Source of the DNA: Kaistella sp.
GTDB lineage: Bacteria; Bacteroidota; Bacteroidia; Flavobacteriales; Weeksellaceae
DNA length: 64,000 nucleotides
Assembly: GCA_019459085.1 (NCBI GenBank)
Contig: JAIBEW010000029.1
Span: forward strand, 1-64,000
Reading direction: 5' to 3'
Position numbers and translations under genes: made by a program. Of the stretch, positions 49,574 to 58,711 are shown one piece after another (position 1 is the stretch's first letter; the number at the start of each line of letters is the position of its first letter). Under the pieces are notes generated by a model that made no database searches, was not told the origin of the DNA, and saw only the letters and a list, made by a program, of their open reading frames with translations.

Positions 49574-50959
49574 TTATTTTCCTGTGAAGTTTTCGAGGCT
49601 GATAATGCTCATCCTGCCATCAGAAAATTTACGCGGATAAGTGAGCGTGCCGCTTTCGGGATTGTACAGAAGTGCCGCATTAACAACTTCTCCGTCACCG
49701 GAATAAGGATCTCTCTCCTTTTCAGTAATTTTCAGGTCTGCCGAATTCCAGGTATCTATATTAAAGTTGCGTACCGTTAACGGATAACCGGTTTTTACGA
49801 TATAGTTTCCTTTCACTTTTACCATCCCCATAGTGTTATTCTTTCCAGATTCTGGTTTTGAGGTTCCCTGTATGGAAGAAATCCTAACACTGCCGTCATT
49901 TACAGCAACTTCTACCAGTTTAGGATCACTTTGAACATAAATTTTTTCAGAAAAATTATTTACATTGCGGGTGCCGTTCTGCATTCTGCTTTCAGTGAAC
50001 ACATAAATCTTGTCTCCGCCTAAATTGGTGGACAAAATTTGAACCCGCTGCAGATTGGTATTGTCGAACTCCCGAACGGGGTTGTTGGCTATAATTTTAC
50101 CTTCCTTAAGGTCGTAAAGCAGTACATTTTCCACCACACTTGGGTTGATGCCGACCGTTTTCTTGATGGCATTAAAGGCAACCAGATAATCCTGCGATCC
50201 CATTGACACTGCTGCAGCTGAATTGATAATCATTTTTTCACTGAAAAATTTCTCTTCTTCCGAATTCGCTGAAACCAGCAGCATCATTGAAGTTTGCTCT
50301 ACAGTCCGTATTAAACCAACGTTTCCTGCATTGGTTACCACAGCCTGGGTTTCCAAGGCGTTTTCGGTTCGGCTGATTTCTTTTTTCCAAACCTGATTGA
50401 AGCTCCCGTTTTCAACAGTGATAATGGCTATTTTTGAAGGTTCTTTTCGGGGGGAATGCTGAAAATAAACAATAGATCCAAATCTGCCGTTTTCTGATAC
50501 TTCAAATTCTGTAGTTCCTGATTTCATAACAGATTCAATGGGATAAGATGCTATAACGGTTGCCGTGAAGGCTGAAGTAGCTTTATCGAAAACCACTTTA
50601 TAGAATTCCATTTTTTTCTGCTTTCCAGAATAATTTTCCGTGAAAAAACAGATTTTTCCTCCGGATTCCATTGAACCAAGATAGTTGACGTATGAAAACT
50701 TCTCCATTTTCGGGAATTCCTGCGTATAGGTATTTACAAGATTGTTATTCTGGTCGAATTTCCTGATGATTAGTTTATCGATGTTCGGTTCGTCGATATA
50801 GCTTTGCATGTAAAACGCGCTGCTTTCTTGAAGAGCCATCTTCATTCCTTTTTCGAATTTAGTATCGGCATCAAATTGTTTGCCGTATTTAGCTGTGGTT
50901 TGGCCATACATGATGGCCGAAAGTAGCAGGATGAGTGCTGAGAATATTTTATTTTTCAT
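49574..50959 (-). CDS. Secreted protein of unknown function, beta-propeller-like
   Basis: 461 residues with a signal peptide (MKNKIFSALILLLSAIMYGQ). The mature region is strand-rich with repeated blocks such as GKICFFTENYSGKQKKMEFYKVVFD, GRFGSIVYFQHSP and GDKIYVFTESRMQ, compatible with a beta-propeller. No catalytic motif, lipobox or sorting tail is evident, so a periplasmic location is likely. It starts 6 nt after the preceding secreted protein, so the two form a two-gene operon and may act together. Family not recognised. Confidence 0.75.
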   Translation of the reverse strand: MKNKIFSALILLLSAIMYGQTTAKYGKQFDADTKFEKGMKMALQESSAFYMQSYIDEPNIDKLIIRKFDQNNNLVNTYTQEFPKMEKFSYVNYLGSMESGGKICFFTENYSGKQKKMEFYKVVFDKATSAFTATVIASYPIESVMKSGTTEFEVSENGRFGSIVYFQHSPRKEPSKIAIITVENGSFNQVWKKEISRTENALETQAVVTNAGNVGLIRTVEQTSMMLLVSANSEEEKFFSEKMIINSAAAVSMGSQDYLVAFNAIKKTVGINPSVVENVLLYDLKEGKIIANNPVREFDNTNLQRVQILSTNLGGDKIYVFTESRMQNGTRNVNNFSEKIYVQSDPKLVEVAVNDGSVRISSIQGTSKPESGKNNTMGMVKVKGNYIVKTGYPLTVRNFNIDTWNSADLKITEKERDPYSGDGEVVNAALLYNPESGTLTYPRKFSDGRMSIISLENFTGK

Positions 50960-50965
50960 AAGTGC

Positions 50966-52147
50966 TTAATGATAAATGGCTTTTTCCAACTGTTTCAGTT
51001 CGTTTTTCTCGTCGTAAGACAAATCCATCTGCACAAGTTTTTCCTGAAGTTCATTCAGAAATTTTTCAGCGTCTTTATTATTTTCAAGAGCAACATTCAG
51101 TCTGATCAGATTCAGGTAAAGTGATTTCCCTATTTTGGCATTCAACACTGCTTTTTTGTCGGTATAATTTATTTTCTTGAGTGTTTCCGTCCAGATGTCG
51201 GTTCCTTTTTTCATATTCGCAAAAGCAACGTTGTTTACCGTCTGGTCTGAATTTGCCTGAAGTTTTCTGAGGTTAGTGGTCACGTAAATGTGGGCTTTTT
51301 CAAGGTCATTGTAATCGCCTTTATTTTTTACATATTCCACTTTTACATTTTTGCTGAGTGCTTTGAAACCATAAATTTCATTCAGATAGGTGTTGATATC
51401 CTTTATGGTGGTGTACAGCACTTTTCTTTCTTCAGAAGCTTTATCAATATTGTTTGTAGGCGATGAGGAAACAAAAACAAAATCTGATGCAAAAGTTTTG
51501 CTTAGCTTTTCGACACCATTTTCTTTTACCGTAAGTTTTGTAGGCTGATTGGCAAAAGTCTGCCCTGCATTATCCTGGAAATTCACCTGCTGCATATCAA
51601 TAACAATATCAACGTTTGGATTTCCTCTTTTGAAACCGTCTATTGAGACTTGTGATGCCAAAACATTGTTATCGACAATGAAATAGTTGTTTAGATTAGG
51701 ATCGCTGTAAACCGGAGGAGAAGGTTTTGTATAAACCGGCTTTTGGGGGAGATGCAGTTGAGGCTTCATTCCTTTGTCCTCAAGTGAAAGCCGTTCCAAA
51801 AGACTTAATTTCTTGAATTCGGCAGATTCCAGGGCAAATTTATCTTTTGCACGTGCAATTTCGGCGCTGTATTCCTTCAGCTTGTCCTGATAATCGGCCT
51901 GGCTTTCAGCCAAAGTAGTGCTGAAACCGGCAACTGCAGCCTGATGATCAATTTTGGCCTGTTTAACTACATCTTCTTTGGTGAGATTGTATGGGGAATG
52001 AACGGCGACATTGAAATTTCGGGAACCTTCTGCCAAAGCAGTTTGGGGAGCTTTTAAAACTTTAAACTCCACCGTTTCACTATTGATGCTCTGGCTTTTG
52101 AAAAGAGAAGCGGCAATAATAAAAGAAAACAGTAATACTTGTTTCAT
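50966..52147 (-). CDS. Secreted protein with coiled-coil and proline-rich linker, unknown function
   Basis: 393 residues with a signal peptide (MKQVLLFSFIIAASLFKSQS). An Ala/Lys/Glu-rich helical segment (about 65-120) suggests a coiled coil. A proline-rich linker (HLPQKPVYTKPSPPVYSDP) follows, then a strand region (IVIDMQQVNFQDNAGQTF) and a helical C-terminus. I cannot assign a family. It heads the operon with the propeller-like gene. TATATTCG at 52163-52170 on the minus strand is a -7-like element. Confidence 0.75.
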   Translation of the reverse strand: MKQVLLFSFIIAASLFKSQSINSETVEFKVLKAPQTALAEGSRNFNVAVHSPYNLTKEDVVKQAKIDHQAAVAGFSTTLAESQADYQDKLKEYSAEIARAKDKFALESAEFKKLSLLERLSLEDKGMKPQLHLPQKPVYTKPSPPVYSDPNLNNYFIVDNNVLASQVSIDGFKRGNPNVDIVIDMQQVNFQDNAGQTFANQPTKLTVKENGVEKLSKTFASDFVFVSSSPTNNIDKASEERKVLYTTIKDINTYLNEIYGFKALSKNVKVEYVKNKGDYNDLEKAHIYVTTNLRKLQANSDQTVNNVAFANMKKGTDIWTETLKKINYTDKKAVLNAKIGKSLYLNLIRLNVALENNKDAEKFLNELQEKLVQMDLSYDEKNELKQLEKAIYH

Positions 52148-52162
52148 ATAATAAAATTTTTG

Positions 52163-52170
52163 CGAATATA
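52163..52170 (-). promoter_or_regulatory. -7-like element for the two-gene secreted-protein operon
   Basis: Minus strand TATATTCG, a TAnnTTTG variant, about 15 nt before the ATG at 52147. Confidence 0.4.
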
Positions 52171-52325
52171 TGGTAATTTTTTCACAACGTTATTACGCAA
52201 ATACCTAGCAACCACTGAAGTCCGAAGCTGATAATCTTTGATAAGCATGATATTTCGTGAAGTGGAAAAGTATTTCCGGCTGTGGTGATTCCGTTACAGA
52301 AAAATTGAATGGAAAAAACTTAAAA

Positions 52326-53069
52326 TTAGTGACAGGTCGCGTGATCCCCATTTTGATGCTGTTTTGAATCGTTATGGATGACCTGAAGAGACTCATTTGG
52401 TGGTGAGAGGTAAGGAATCCCAAGGTGCAAACCGCGAAGTACAATAAGTCCTCCAAGAATAATCATCATCATCGGAACGAATTTCAGAACCTTAATTCTG
52501 AAAGCCTGAGTCATAAGACTTCCCGCAAGAACCACCGCAAACATAAAAGGCAAAGTTCCGAGTCCGAAAAGTGCCATAAAAACTGCGCCTTCCCAGATTC
52601 CGCCCGAAGCCAGACTTGCTGTTAAAGCCATATACACCATGCCGCAAGGCAGCAATCCGTTTAAAATTCCGGTAGCGAAACGGGACTGATAATCGGCTTT
52701 TCGCAGCAGTTTACCGAGGTTAATCTTCACTTTCAATAAAAATGTCGAAAGAAAAGGGATTTTTGAGGCAAAATCTTTTCCGCCAAAGGAAAAAAGAGCC
52801 ATTACAATAAGGAGAATCCCGACTGCTATTGTTAAATACTGCTGGAAACCAGCCATCGCAAATCCCTTACCGACAATGCCCAATACGGCTCCTAAAATAG
52901 AATAGGTTACAATTCTCCCAAACTGATAGGTAAGATTCTGCAGATAGAAATTAGCAGCCTGCTTCTTGGTGAGTCCGAGGGAAAGTGCAATAGGACCGCA
53001 CATTCCGATACAGTGAAAACCGGAAGCAAAACCTAAAGCCAGAGCTGAAAGAATAAGCGTTATTTCCAT
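52326..53069 (-). CDS. SafE/TauE-type membrane protein of the cbb3 cluster
   Basis: 247 residues, six to seven membrane helices, in the sulfite exporter TauE/SafE (DsbD-related) group. GFHCIGMCGPIALSL in helix 1 and NGLLPCGMVYMAL in the middle are the paired cysteine motifs seen in members next to cbb3 oxidase genes. These are thought to help copper or heme delivery (family knowledge, not proved here). The C-terminus is histidine-rich (HNDSKQHQNGDHATCH), compatible with metal binding. It overlaps ccoH by 10 bp and ends the ccoS-to-SafE operon. Confidence 0.85.
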   Translation of the reverse strand: MEITLILSALALGFASGFHCIGMCGPIALSLGLTKKQAANFYLQNLTYQFGRIVTYSILGAVLGIVGKGFAMAGFQQYLTIAVGILLIVMALFSFGGKDFASKIPFLSTFLLKVKINLGKLLRKADYQSRFATGILNGLLPCGMVYMALTASLASGGIWEGAVFMALFGLGTLPFMFAVVLAGSLMTQAFRIKVLKFVPMMMIILGGLIVLRGLHLGIPYLSPPNESLQVIHNDSKQHQNGDHATCH

Positions 53070-53515
53070 TGCACGTCGTAATCGATTTGGTATGGTATTT
53101 TATCCTGGTGCCATTTGAGTTTCAGGGTATAAGATCCCGAAAAAATCACATTTTTGGGGATAAGGAAAGACTTCTGAGCATTCAGAGTCACGTCTTTTTT
53201 CAGATCAAGATTGGAATCATCGGTTCTGAAAAGGTGAAAATTCACTTTTTGGTCATCAACCTTAATGCTTTCCGGAAAAGAAATCGTGATTCCTTCCGGA
53301 ACCTGAGTATACGTAGGTTTTACAGGCATTTCAGCAGCATTCTGCTTCGCATCAATCACTTCCTGATAGGCCAGTTCATCTTCATAATAATTGTCTGAGA
53401 CCAATTCAGAATTTTTCATTCCGTTGGAATAAACAAAGATCAAAAACAAAATAAACGCTATAAATAAGCCGAGTGCAAGGATAATTCCGTGAGCCCAGCT
53501 GAATTTTTTCAACAT
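53060..53515 (-). CDS. ccoH: FixH/CcoH family protein
   Basis: 151 residues with one N-terminal membrane helix (about 10-30) and a periplasmic beta domain. A YYEDELAYQEVIDAKQNA segment follows the helix, as in FixH. CcoH assists assembly and stability of cbb3 oxidase. It overlaps the SafE-type gene by 10 bp and lies 5 bp downstream of ccoG. Confidence 0.85.
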   Translation of the reverse strand: MLKKFSWAHGIILALGLFIAFILFLIFVYSNGMKNSELVSDNYYEDELAYQEVIDAKQNAAEMPVKPTYTQVPEGITISFPESIKVDDQKVNFHLFRTDDSNLDLKKDVTLNAQKSFLIPKNVIFSGSYTLKLKWHQDKIPYQIDYDVQWK

Positions 53516-53520
53516 AATTC

Positions 53521-54972
53521 TTAAAATTGCAGTTTAAAAGGACCTTCGAAATACGTCTCGAAAGTATCTAAAAGTTCACCTTTCTGGTCGAATACCCCGA
53601 TCTTGATATTCTGTTTGGAGAGTTTCATTTCTTTTTCGGGGAAACTAACCGTAATGGTTCCTTTCGTCATCTCATCTTTTTTTAAAATAATTTTTCCAGT
53701 TCCACCCAGGGAAATTTCTCCATGTTCCGGTTCAATGATTTTAATGGAAACCACCTGATCGGTACTGGATTTATTCAGAAAAGTATAATTATACGTGTTG
53801 CTGATTTTGCCTTCTCTCACAAAAAATGAAGAGCCAGCCGGTTTGATGAACTTGGCTTCCATGGAACCTCTGTTGTTCAGCAAAAAACCTAAAAACCCAA
53901 CCATCAGAACAAGAACCAAAGTATACGCTTTCATTCTTCCGGTAAATTTAAACGGAGTTTCCTCTTCAATTTCCTGTTCTGTGGCGTAGCGGATCAGTCC
54001 GGGCGGCAAACCTGTCTTGATCATCACTTCGTCGCAGGCATCAATACACGCGGTACAGTTTACGCACTCGAGTTGCTGACCGTCTCTGATGTCAATTCCG
54101 GTTGGACATACCACAACGCACTGGTGACAATCGATACAGTCGCCTTTACCATTTGCCCGTCTGTCTTCACCTTTTCTCCATTTTGCACGGTTCTCGCCTC
54201 TTTTGAAATCATAATAAACGTTTATCGTTTGTTTGTCGATCAAAACGCCTTGTAATCTTCCGTACGGACAAACCAAAGTACAGACCTGCTCGCGAAACCA
54301 GGCAAACGTGAAGTAAAAAGCAGCTGAAAAGAGGATCATCGCCAAAAAACTCGTAAAGTTATTGAAGGGGCCTTCTTTTACCATATTGAAGACTTCTTCG
54401 TGCCCCACAATATACATGAACATCCAGTGGGTTATGATTAAGGAAATAACGACAAAAACCGACCATTTAAGGCTGCGTTTCCAGATTTTCTCTGAATTCC
54501 ATTCCTGACGGTCGAGTCTCATCTGTTTGTTCCGGTCTCCTTCAATCAAATATTCAATTTTCCGGAAAACCATTTCCAGAAAAATTGTCTGCGGACAGAT
54601 CCATCCGCAAAATATTCTGCCGAAAACAACGGTGAAAAGTATGATGAAAATGATGGAAGTTATGGCACCCAAAGCCAGAATAAAGAAATCCTGAGGATAA
54701 AACGCCTGTCCAAAAATAAAGAAATGCCTGTCGAGCACATTGATGAGGAGTGCCGGATTCCCGTTGATCTTAACAAAAGGTAAAATGAAAAATAAAGCCA
54801 GCAAAATTACGGCAACAATCGTTCTGTAGTTGGTATATCTCCCACTGGGTTTCCTCGGAAACACCCACTTACGCTTCCCGGACTGCTCCATTGTCCCGAC
54901 AGAATCCCGGAAAGTTTCTGCATCCACCACCTGCCCTTGTCCGCCTCTGAAAATATTTTCTTCTTCAGTCAT
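53521..54972 (-). CDS. ccoG: cbb3 oxidase accessory Fe-S protein CcoG
   Basis: 483-residue membrane Fe-S protein (RdxA/FixG family) with about five membrane segments. Its cysteine motifs CIDCHQCVVVCPTGIDIR and CVNCTACIDACDEVM bind two [4Fe-4S] clusters. A C-terminal Ig-like domain (about 380-483) precedes the end. CcoG reduces copper for cbb3 maturation in other bacteria. The start lies next to a small GTGTA-TTT-TACAC palindrome and downstream of a long hairpin separating it from ccoP. Confidence 0.95.
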   Translation of the reverse strand: MTEEENIFRGGQGQVVDAETFRDSVGTMEQSGKRKWVFPRKPSGRYTNYRTIVAVILLALFFILPFVKINGNPALLINVLDRHFFIFGQAFYPQDFFILALGAITSIIFIILFTVVFGRIFCGWICPQTIFLEMVFRKIEYLIEGDRNKQMRLDRQEWNSEKIWKRSLKWSVFVVISLIITHWMFMYIVGHEEVFNMVKEGPFNNFTSFLAMILFSAAFYFTFAWFREQVCTLVCPYGRLQGVLIDKQTINVYYDFKRGENRAKWRKGEDRRANGKGDCIDCHQCVVVCPTGIDIRDGQQLECVNCTACIDACDEVMIKTGLPPGLIRYATEQEIEEETPFKFTGRMKAYTLVLVLMVGFLGFLLNNRGSMEAKFIKPAGSSFFVREGKISNTYNYTFLNKSSTDQVVSIKIIEPEHGEISLGGTGKIILKKDEMTKGTITVSFPEKEMKLSKQNIKIGVFDQKGELLDTFETYFEGPFKLQF

Positions 54973-54977
54973 TGAAT

Positions 54978-54990
54978 GTGTATTTTACAC
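54978..54990. promoter_or_regulatory. 13-bp palindrome just upstream of ccoG
   Basis: GTGTA-TTT-TACAC, perfect 5-bp arms, 5 bp before the ccoG ATG and directly beside the long ccoP-ccoG hairpin. Confidence 0.4.
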
Positions 54991-55041
54991 GAAAAACATA
55001 ATCCGTTATCTCATTTTCAAAAATAACGCATTATGTTTTTC
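54991..55041. other. Long imperfect hairpin between ccoP and ccoG
   Basis: GAAAAACATAAT (54991-55002) pairs perfectly with ATTATGTTTTTC (55030-55041). After one C-C mismatch, CGTTAT (55004-55009) pairs with ATAACG (55023-55028), leaving a 13-nt loop: 18 paired bases. No T run follows on the minus strand, so it is not a standard terminator. A minus-strand TATTTTTG (55018-55025) sits in the loop side, so it may also hold a promoter. Confidence 0.75.
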
Positions 55042-55063
55042 AAGTTTATTTGTTTTTAAATTT

Positions 55064-55942
55064 TTATTTCTCCCAGTTGACTTCAGGTCCCTGCGGAACT
55101 GCGCCACCCTGCGCCGGTGTTATTGGAGGCTCAACCTGATTGATGTAGTAAACATAGGCTGAAACCTGTTGAATTTCGTTACCCGAAACCACTCCGTTTT
55201 TTCCCCAAGCCTGCATCGCAGGATTATTTGGTGAACCGTTCTCTACCATGTTGAATACATTTTTGAAAAGGGTCTTCTCGGGCTGGTTGATCCAGAATTT
55301 ATCTGTAAGATTTGGCCCGATACCACCTTTACCGCCTTCACCATGACAGGATACACAGTTGGTCTGGAAAACGATTTTCCCAGCTTCTACTTCATCTTCT
55401 TTATAGACTGCAGTTTCAATGGTCGCTTGGGGAACAGTTTCCATGTAAGCAGCAACCGAAGCAGTCTGTGCAATATATTCCTCGTCGTACTCCTTCTTCT
55501 GGTCGGCAAAATCGGTGAGGAAGTAAGACGCCATATAAATAACGCAGTACGCCACTCCAAACCAAAACAATCCTAACCACCATTTCGGCAACTGATTATC
55601 CAACTCCATAATACCATCAAAACCATGGTCAATCAGGATATCTTTCTCTTCGGTAGCACTTTGTTTCTTGAAAGCGCTTTCATAGAGTCTTTTAAAGTAA
55701 GGCGTGTTCTTTTCTTTAATATATTCCGCCTTCTCCAAATCCGTCAGTTTTTTGAACTGGTCATTCTCAATTAAATCACCAAGTGCATTCTGAATCATGG
55801 CCAAGATAACGGTAATAATTACCGTTCCCCAAAAATATGGTGAGGCAATGAAAGAAGAATTCTGAACAAACATATAATACAGGATGAACAGGATCACCAG
55901 AATGATTGCTATGGTTACGTAAACGGGGGTTCTTTGTTTCAT
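55064..55942 (-). CDS. ccoP: cbb3 oxidase subunit CcoP (single heme c)
   Basis: 292 residues. The N-terminal FixP_N region has two membrane segments (about 8-48 and 120-142). The C-terminal cytochrome c domain has one heme site, CVSCH (in FQTNCVSCHGEGGKGG), with a likely axial methionine in NNPAMQAWG. Many proteobacterial CcoP proteins carry two hemes c; this one has only one. The tail is proline- and glycine-rich. It is transcribed between ccoQ and ccoG. Confidence 0.93.
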   Translation of the reverse strand: MKQRTPVYVTIAIILVILFILYYMFVQNSSFIASPYFWGTVIITVILAMIQNALGDLIENDQFKKLTDLEKAEYIKEKNTPYFKRLYESAFKKQSATEEKDILIDHGFDGIMELDNQLPKWWLGLFWFGVAYCVIYMASYFLTDFADQKKEYDEEYIAQTASVAAYMETVPQATIETAVYKEDEVEAGKIVFQTNCVSCHGEGGKGGIGPNLTDKFWINQPEKTLFKNVFNMVENGSPNNPAMQAWGKNGVVSGNEIQQVSAYVYYINQVEPPITPAQGGAVPQGPEVNWEK

Positions 55943-55961
55943 GATAGTTTAATTAAAAAAA

Positions 55962-56156
55962 TTAAAGTTTGTTTTCATCCGTATGATCATCGTTCAAAGG
56001 AGCATTTGCTTCTTCGTCATAGTGCTTTTTAGGACGGGAAAAAACATAAAAAATGATGCCTAAGAAAAAAATCAGGAATATCAACATCGACAATGTCTGG
56101 TATAAACCAGCATTTTCGCCGTTTGATAATATATCTTTAAAACTTTGGGGAATCAT
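55962..56156 (-). CDS. ccoQ: cbb3 oxidase small subunit CcoQ
   Basis: 64 residues with one membrane helix (LSMLIFLIFFLGIIFYVF) followed by SRPKKHYDEEA and an acidic tail. Size, helix position and place between ccoNO and ccoP identify CcoQ, which stabilises the oxidase. Confidence 0.88.
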   Translation of the reverse strand: MIPQSFKDILSNGENAGLYQTLSMLIFLIFFLGIIFYVFSRPKKHYDEEANAPLNDDHTDENKL

Positions 56157-56175
56157 AATAATAAAACTTTAAATG

Positions 56176-58455
56176 TTATTCAGCGCTTGCAGTTTTTATT
56201 TCTGTTGTTTTAATATCGGTACCCAATCTCTGCAGATAAGCGATAAGTGCAATGATTTCCTTTTTCTCAAGTGGAGAGAAATTAGCTCCTTCTGCAGCTT
56301 TTCTTTCTTCGTAGGCTTTTTTAACATCTGCAGCTTCCGAGTATATCTGGTTTACAATATGGGTAGCCTGATTATCTGCCCACTGATCAGCAGAATCAAT
56401 TTCAGCTTTCGTATACGGAACATCAAATGTGTTTTTCAGCAAATTCAGCTTATCTTTCATAGTGCTTCTGTCCAAATCATTGGCAATCAGCCACGGATAA
56501 CGGGGCATAATGGAACCAGCAGAAGTAACTCTAGGATTCAGCATGTGTTTGTAATGCCATGAGCTTGGATTTTTACCCCCTTCTCTGTGCAAATCGGGAC
56601 CGGTTCTTTTTGAGCCCCACAGGAACGGACGGTCATAAATAAACTCTCCTGCTTTGGAATACTGACCGTTTTTACCGTTGAATCTCACTACTTCGTCCCG
56701 GAAAGGTCTGATCATCTGGGAGTGACATGAATTACATCCTTCCCTGATATATAAATCTCTACCCTCCAGTTCGAGAGGCGAATAAGGTTTCACCGCCGAA
56801 ATAGTTGGAACATTTTCTTTTATGGTAAGAGTCGGAACAATTTGTACCAAACCACCAATGGCGACTGCTATAAATGCAAGAACTGTTAAAACCAAAGGAG
56901 TTCTTTCCAGCCAAAGGTGGAAACCTTCTCCTTCTTTTCTCTTTTTCGAAACATTTGCCAAAGCAGGTGCTTCTGCAGGTACTTCTTTTTGGAAAGAACC
57001 CTGTCTCACAGTCATAACAACATTGATGGCCATTAAAATAGCACCGCAGATGTACAGGAATCCTCCTGCAAACCTCATCCAGTAGTACGGAAGGATGGCT
57101 GTAAGAATATCAAGCCAGTTTTTATAGTATAAAGTTCCGTCCGGATTGAACTGCTTCCACATTAAACCCTGTGTAAATCCTGCAATGTACAATGGAACTG
57201 CATAAAAAATAATTCCTAAAGTACCCAGCCAGAAATGCCAGTTTGCCATTTTTACAGACCACAGTTTAGTTCTCCACATGATTGGAAGAAGGAAATAGAT
57301 CATTCCGAAAGTCATGAAACCATTCCATCCGAGAGCACCAATATGAACGTGACCAATTACCCAGTCGGTAAAGTGACCAATTTTATTTAAAGATTTTGTG
57401 GCCAGAAGCGGCCCTTCAAAAGTCGCCATTCCGTAACAGGTAATCGCCACAACAAAGAATTTAAGAACCGGATCTTCACGCACTTTATCCCATGCTCCTC
57501 TTAAGGTTAGAAGCCCGTTCAGCATTCCACCCCAAGACGGGGCAATCAGCATGATGGAGAATCCGGTTGCAAGAGCCTGAGCCCATCCCGGAATCGCAGT
57601 ATACTGCAAATGGTGAGGTCCTGCCCAAATATAAACGAAGATCAGCGACCAAAAGTGAATGATCGACAGTTTATAAGAAAATACTGGTCTGTCGGCAGCT
57701 TTCGGCATGAAGTAATACATCAGTCCAAGAATCGGCGTCGTTAAAACAAACGCAACCGCATTGTGACCGTACCACCACTGTACCAGAGCATCTTTAACCC
57801 CTGCATACGCAGAATAAGATTTCCAGCCTGTAAAAGACACGGGAACTTCCAGATTATTAAAAATGTGAAGCATTGCAACGGCAACCCAAGTTCCCATATA
57901 GAACCATATGGCAACATATAAATGACGGACCCTTCTGATGGCAATAGTTCCGATCATATTGATCCCAAAAATCACCCAGATAATCGTAATTAAAATATCA
58001 ATTGGCCACTCGTGTTCTGCATATTCTTTGGAAGTGTTGATTCCCATTAAAAAAGTGATGATAACGGAAACGATCATCAATTGCCATCCCCAGAAATGAA
58101 TCCAGGAAAGCGTATCACTCCACATTCTGGTTTTCAAAAGCCTTTGGGTGGAATAATATGCACCCGCGAAAAATCCGTTTGCAACAAAGGCGAAAATAAC
58201 CGCGCTGGTGTGAAGCATTCTTATACGGCCGAAACCAAACGCTCCCTGCGTACTGATTAACCCCTGCAAATTACCACTCTGTAAACTTTTGATGGTCGCA
58301 TCATCCGTTCCAAAGAAAAATTCCGGAAGTTCGGGATAGAAAAGCATTAATGCGGCGGTAAGTCCCAATAAAAAACCGACCAGCCCGAAGACCACGGTTG
58401 CATAAAGAAACGCACGCACTATACTATTGTCATAACTAAACTTTTGTGTTTCCAT
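56176..58455 (-). CDS. ccoNO: Fused cbb3 oxidase subunits I and II (CcoN-CcoO)
   Basis: 759-residue fusion. The first part (to about 480) is the twelve-helix CcoN with heme b and CuB histidines in HTSAVIFAFVANG, WWYGHNAVAF, GPHHLQYTAIPGW (with the cross-linking tyrosine) and VIGHVHIGALGWNGF. A linker leads to a single helix and the CcoO cytochrome c domain, with CNSCH at 574-578 and a methionine ligand in SIMPRYPWL. The N-O fusion is a known Bacteroidota arrangement. It reduces O2 to water with high affinity at the inner membrane. It starts 1 nt after ccoS. Confidence 0.96.
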   Translation of the reverse strand: METQKFSYDNSIVRAFLYATVVFGLVGFLLGLTAALMLFYPELPEFFFGTDDATIKSLQSGNLQGLISTQGAFGFGRIRMLHTSAVIFAFVANGFFAGAYYSTQRLLKTRMWSDTLSWIHFWGWQLMIVSVIITFLMGINTSKEYAEHEWPIDILITIIWVIFGINMIGTIAIRRVRHLYVAIWFYMGTWVAVAMLHIFNNLEVPVSFTGWKSYSAYAGVKDALVQWWYGHNAVAFVLTTPILGLMYYFMPKAADRPVFSYKLSIIHFWSLIFVYIWAGPHHLQYTAIPGWAQALATGFSIMLIAPSWGGMLNGLLTLRGAWDKVREDPVLKFFVVAITCYGMATFEGPLLATKSLNKIGHFTDWVIGHVHIGALGWNGFMTFGMIYFLLPIMWRTKLWSVKMANWHFWLGTLGIIFYAVPLYIAGFTQGLMWKQFNPDGTLYYKNWLDILTAILPYYWMRFAGGFLYICGAILMAINVVMTVRQGSFQKEVPAEAPALANVSKKRKEGEGFHLWLERTPLVLTVLAFIAVAIGGLVQIVPTLTIKENVPTISAVKPYSPLELEGRDLYIREGCNSCHSQMIRPFRDEVVRFNGKNGQYSKAGEFIYDRPFLWGSKRTGPDLHREGGKNPSSWHYKHMLNPRVTSAGSIMPRYPWLIANDLDRSTMKDKLNLLKNTFDVPYTKAEIDSADQWADNQATHIVNQIYSEAADVKKAYEERKAAEGANFSPLEKKEIIALIAYLQRLGTDIKTTEIKTASAE

Positions 58456-58456
58456 A

Positions 58457-58663
58457 TTAACTAATCACTTTTTCTTCTAATTTCTTGTTTGTTTTTTCTT
58501 TGTTTTCCGGCTCTTCCTTTATAATTTCGGAATCCAGGAGTATCCGTACAGCAGGAGATTCATCATCATCAAACTGCCCATTTTTTGCATTGACTATAAA
58601 AATGATCAGGAAAATTACAGCTAAAGAAACACTGCAAAGAATCATTAAATACAGGATATCCAT
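58457..58663 (-). CDS. ccoS: cbb3 oxidase assembly protein CcoS
   Basis: 68 residues. One N-terminal membrane helix (YLMILCSVSLAVIFLIIFI) is followed by the FDDDESPAVRILLD motif characteristic of CcoS, then a charged tail. CcoS is needed for cofactor insertion into the oxidase. It heads the ccoS-NO-Q-P-G-H-SafE operon, with TAAATTTG 7 nt before the ATG. Confidence 0.88.
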   Translation of the reverse strand: MDILYLMILCSVSLAVIFLIIFIVNAKNGQFDDDESPAVRILLDSEIIKEEPENKEKTNKKLEEKVIS

Positions 58664-58670
58664 TTCTACG

Positions 58671-58711
58671 CAAATTTAAGGTATAAAACGCTCCAAATTT
58701 AATCAAAAATA
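58671..58711 (-). promoter_or_regulatory. Clustered -7 promoter elements for the ccoS operon
   Basis: Three minus-strand matches: TAAATTTG at 58671-58678 (7 nt before the ATG), TAAATTTG at 58694-58701 and TATTTTTG at 58704-58711. Several starts are possible, the nearest giving an almost leaderless mRNA. No TTGAT-N4-ATCAA FNR box is visible. Confidence 0.55.

Noticed and set aside
52205-52456. 83-codon minus-strand frame overlapping the end of the SafE-type gene
   Set aside because: Mostly out of frame within SafE coding sequence and without recognisable features.
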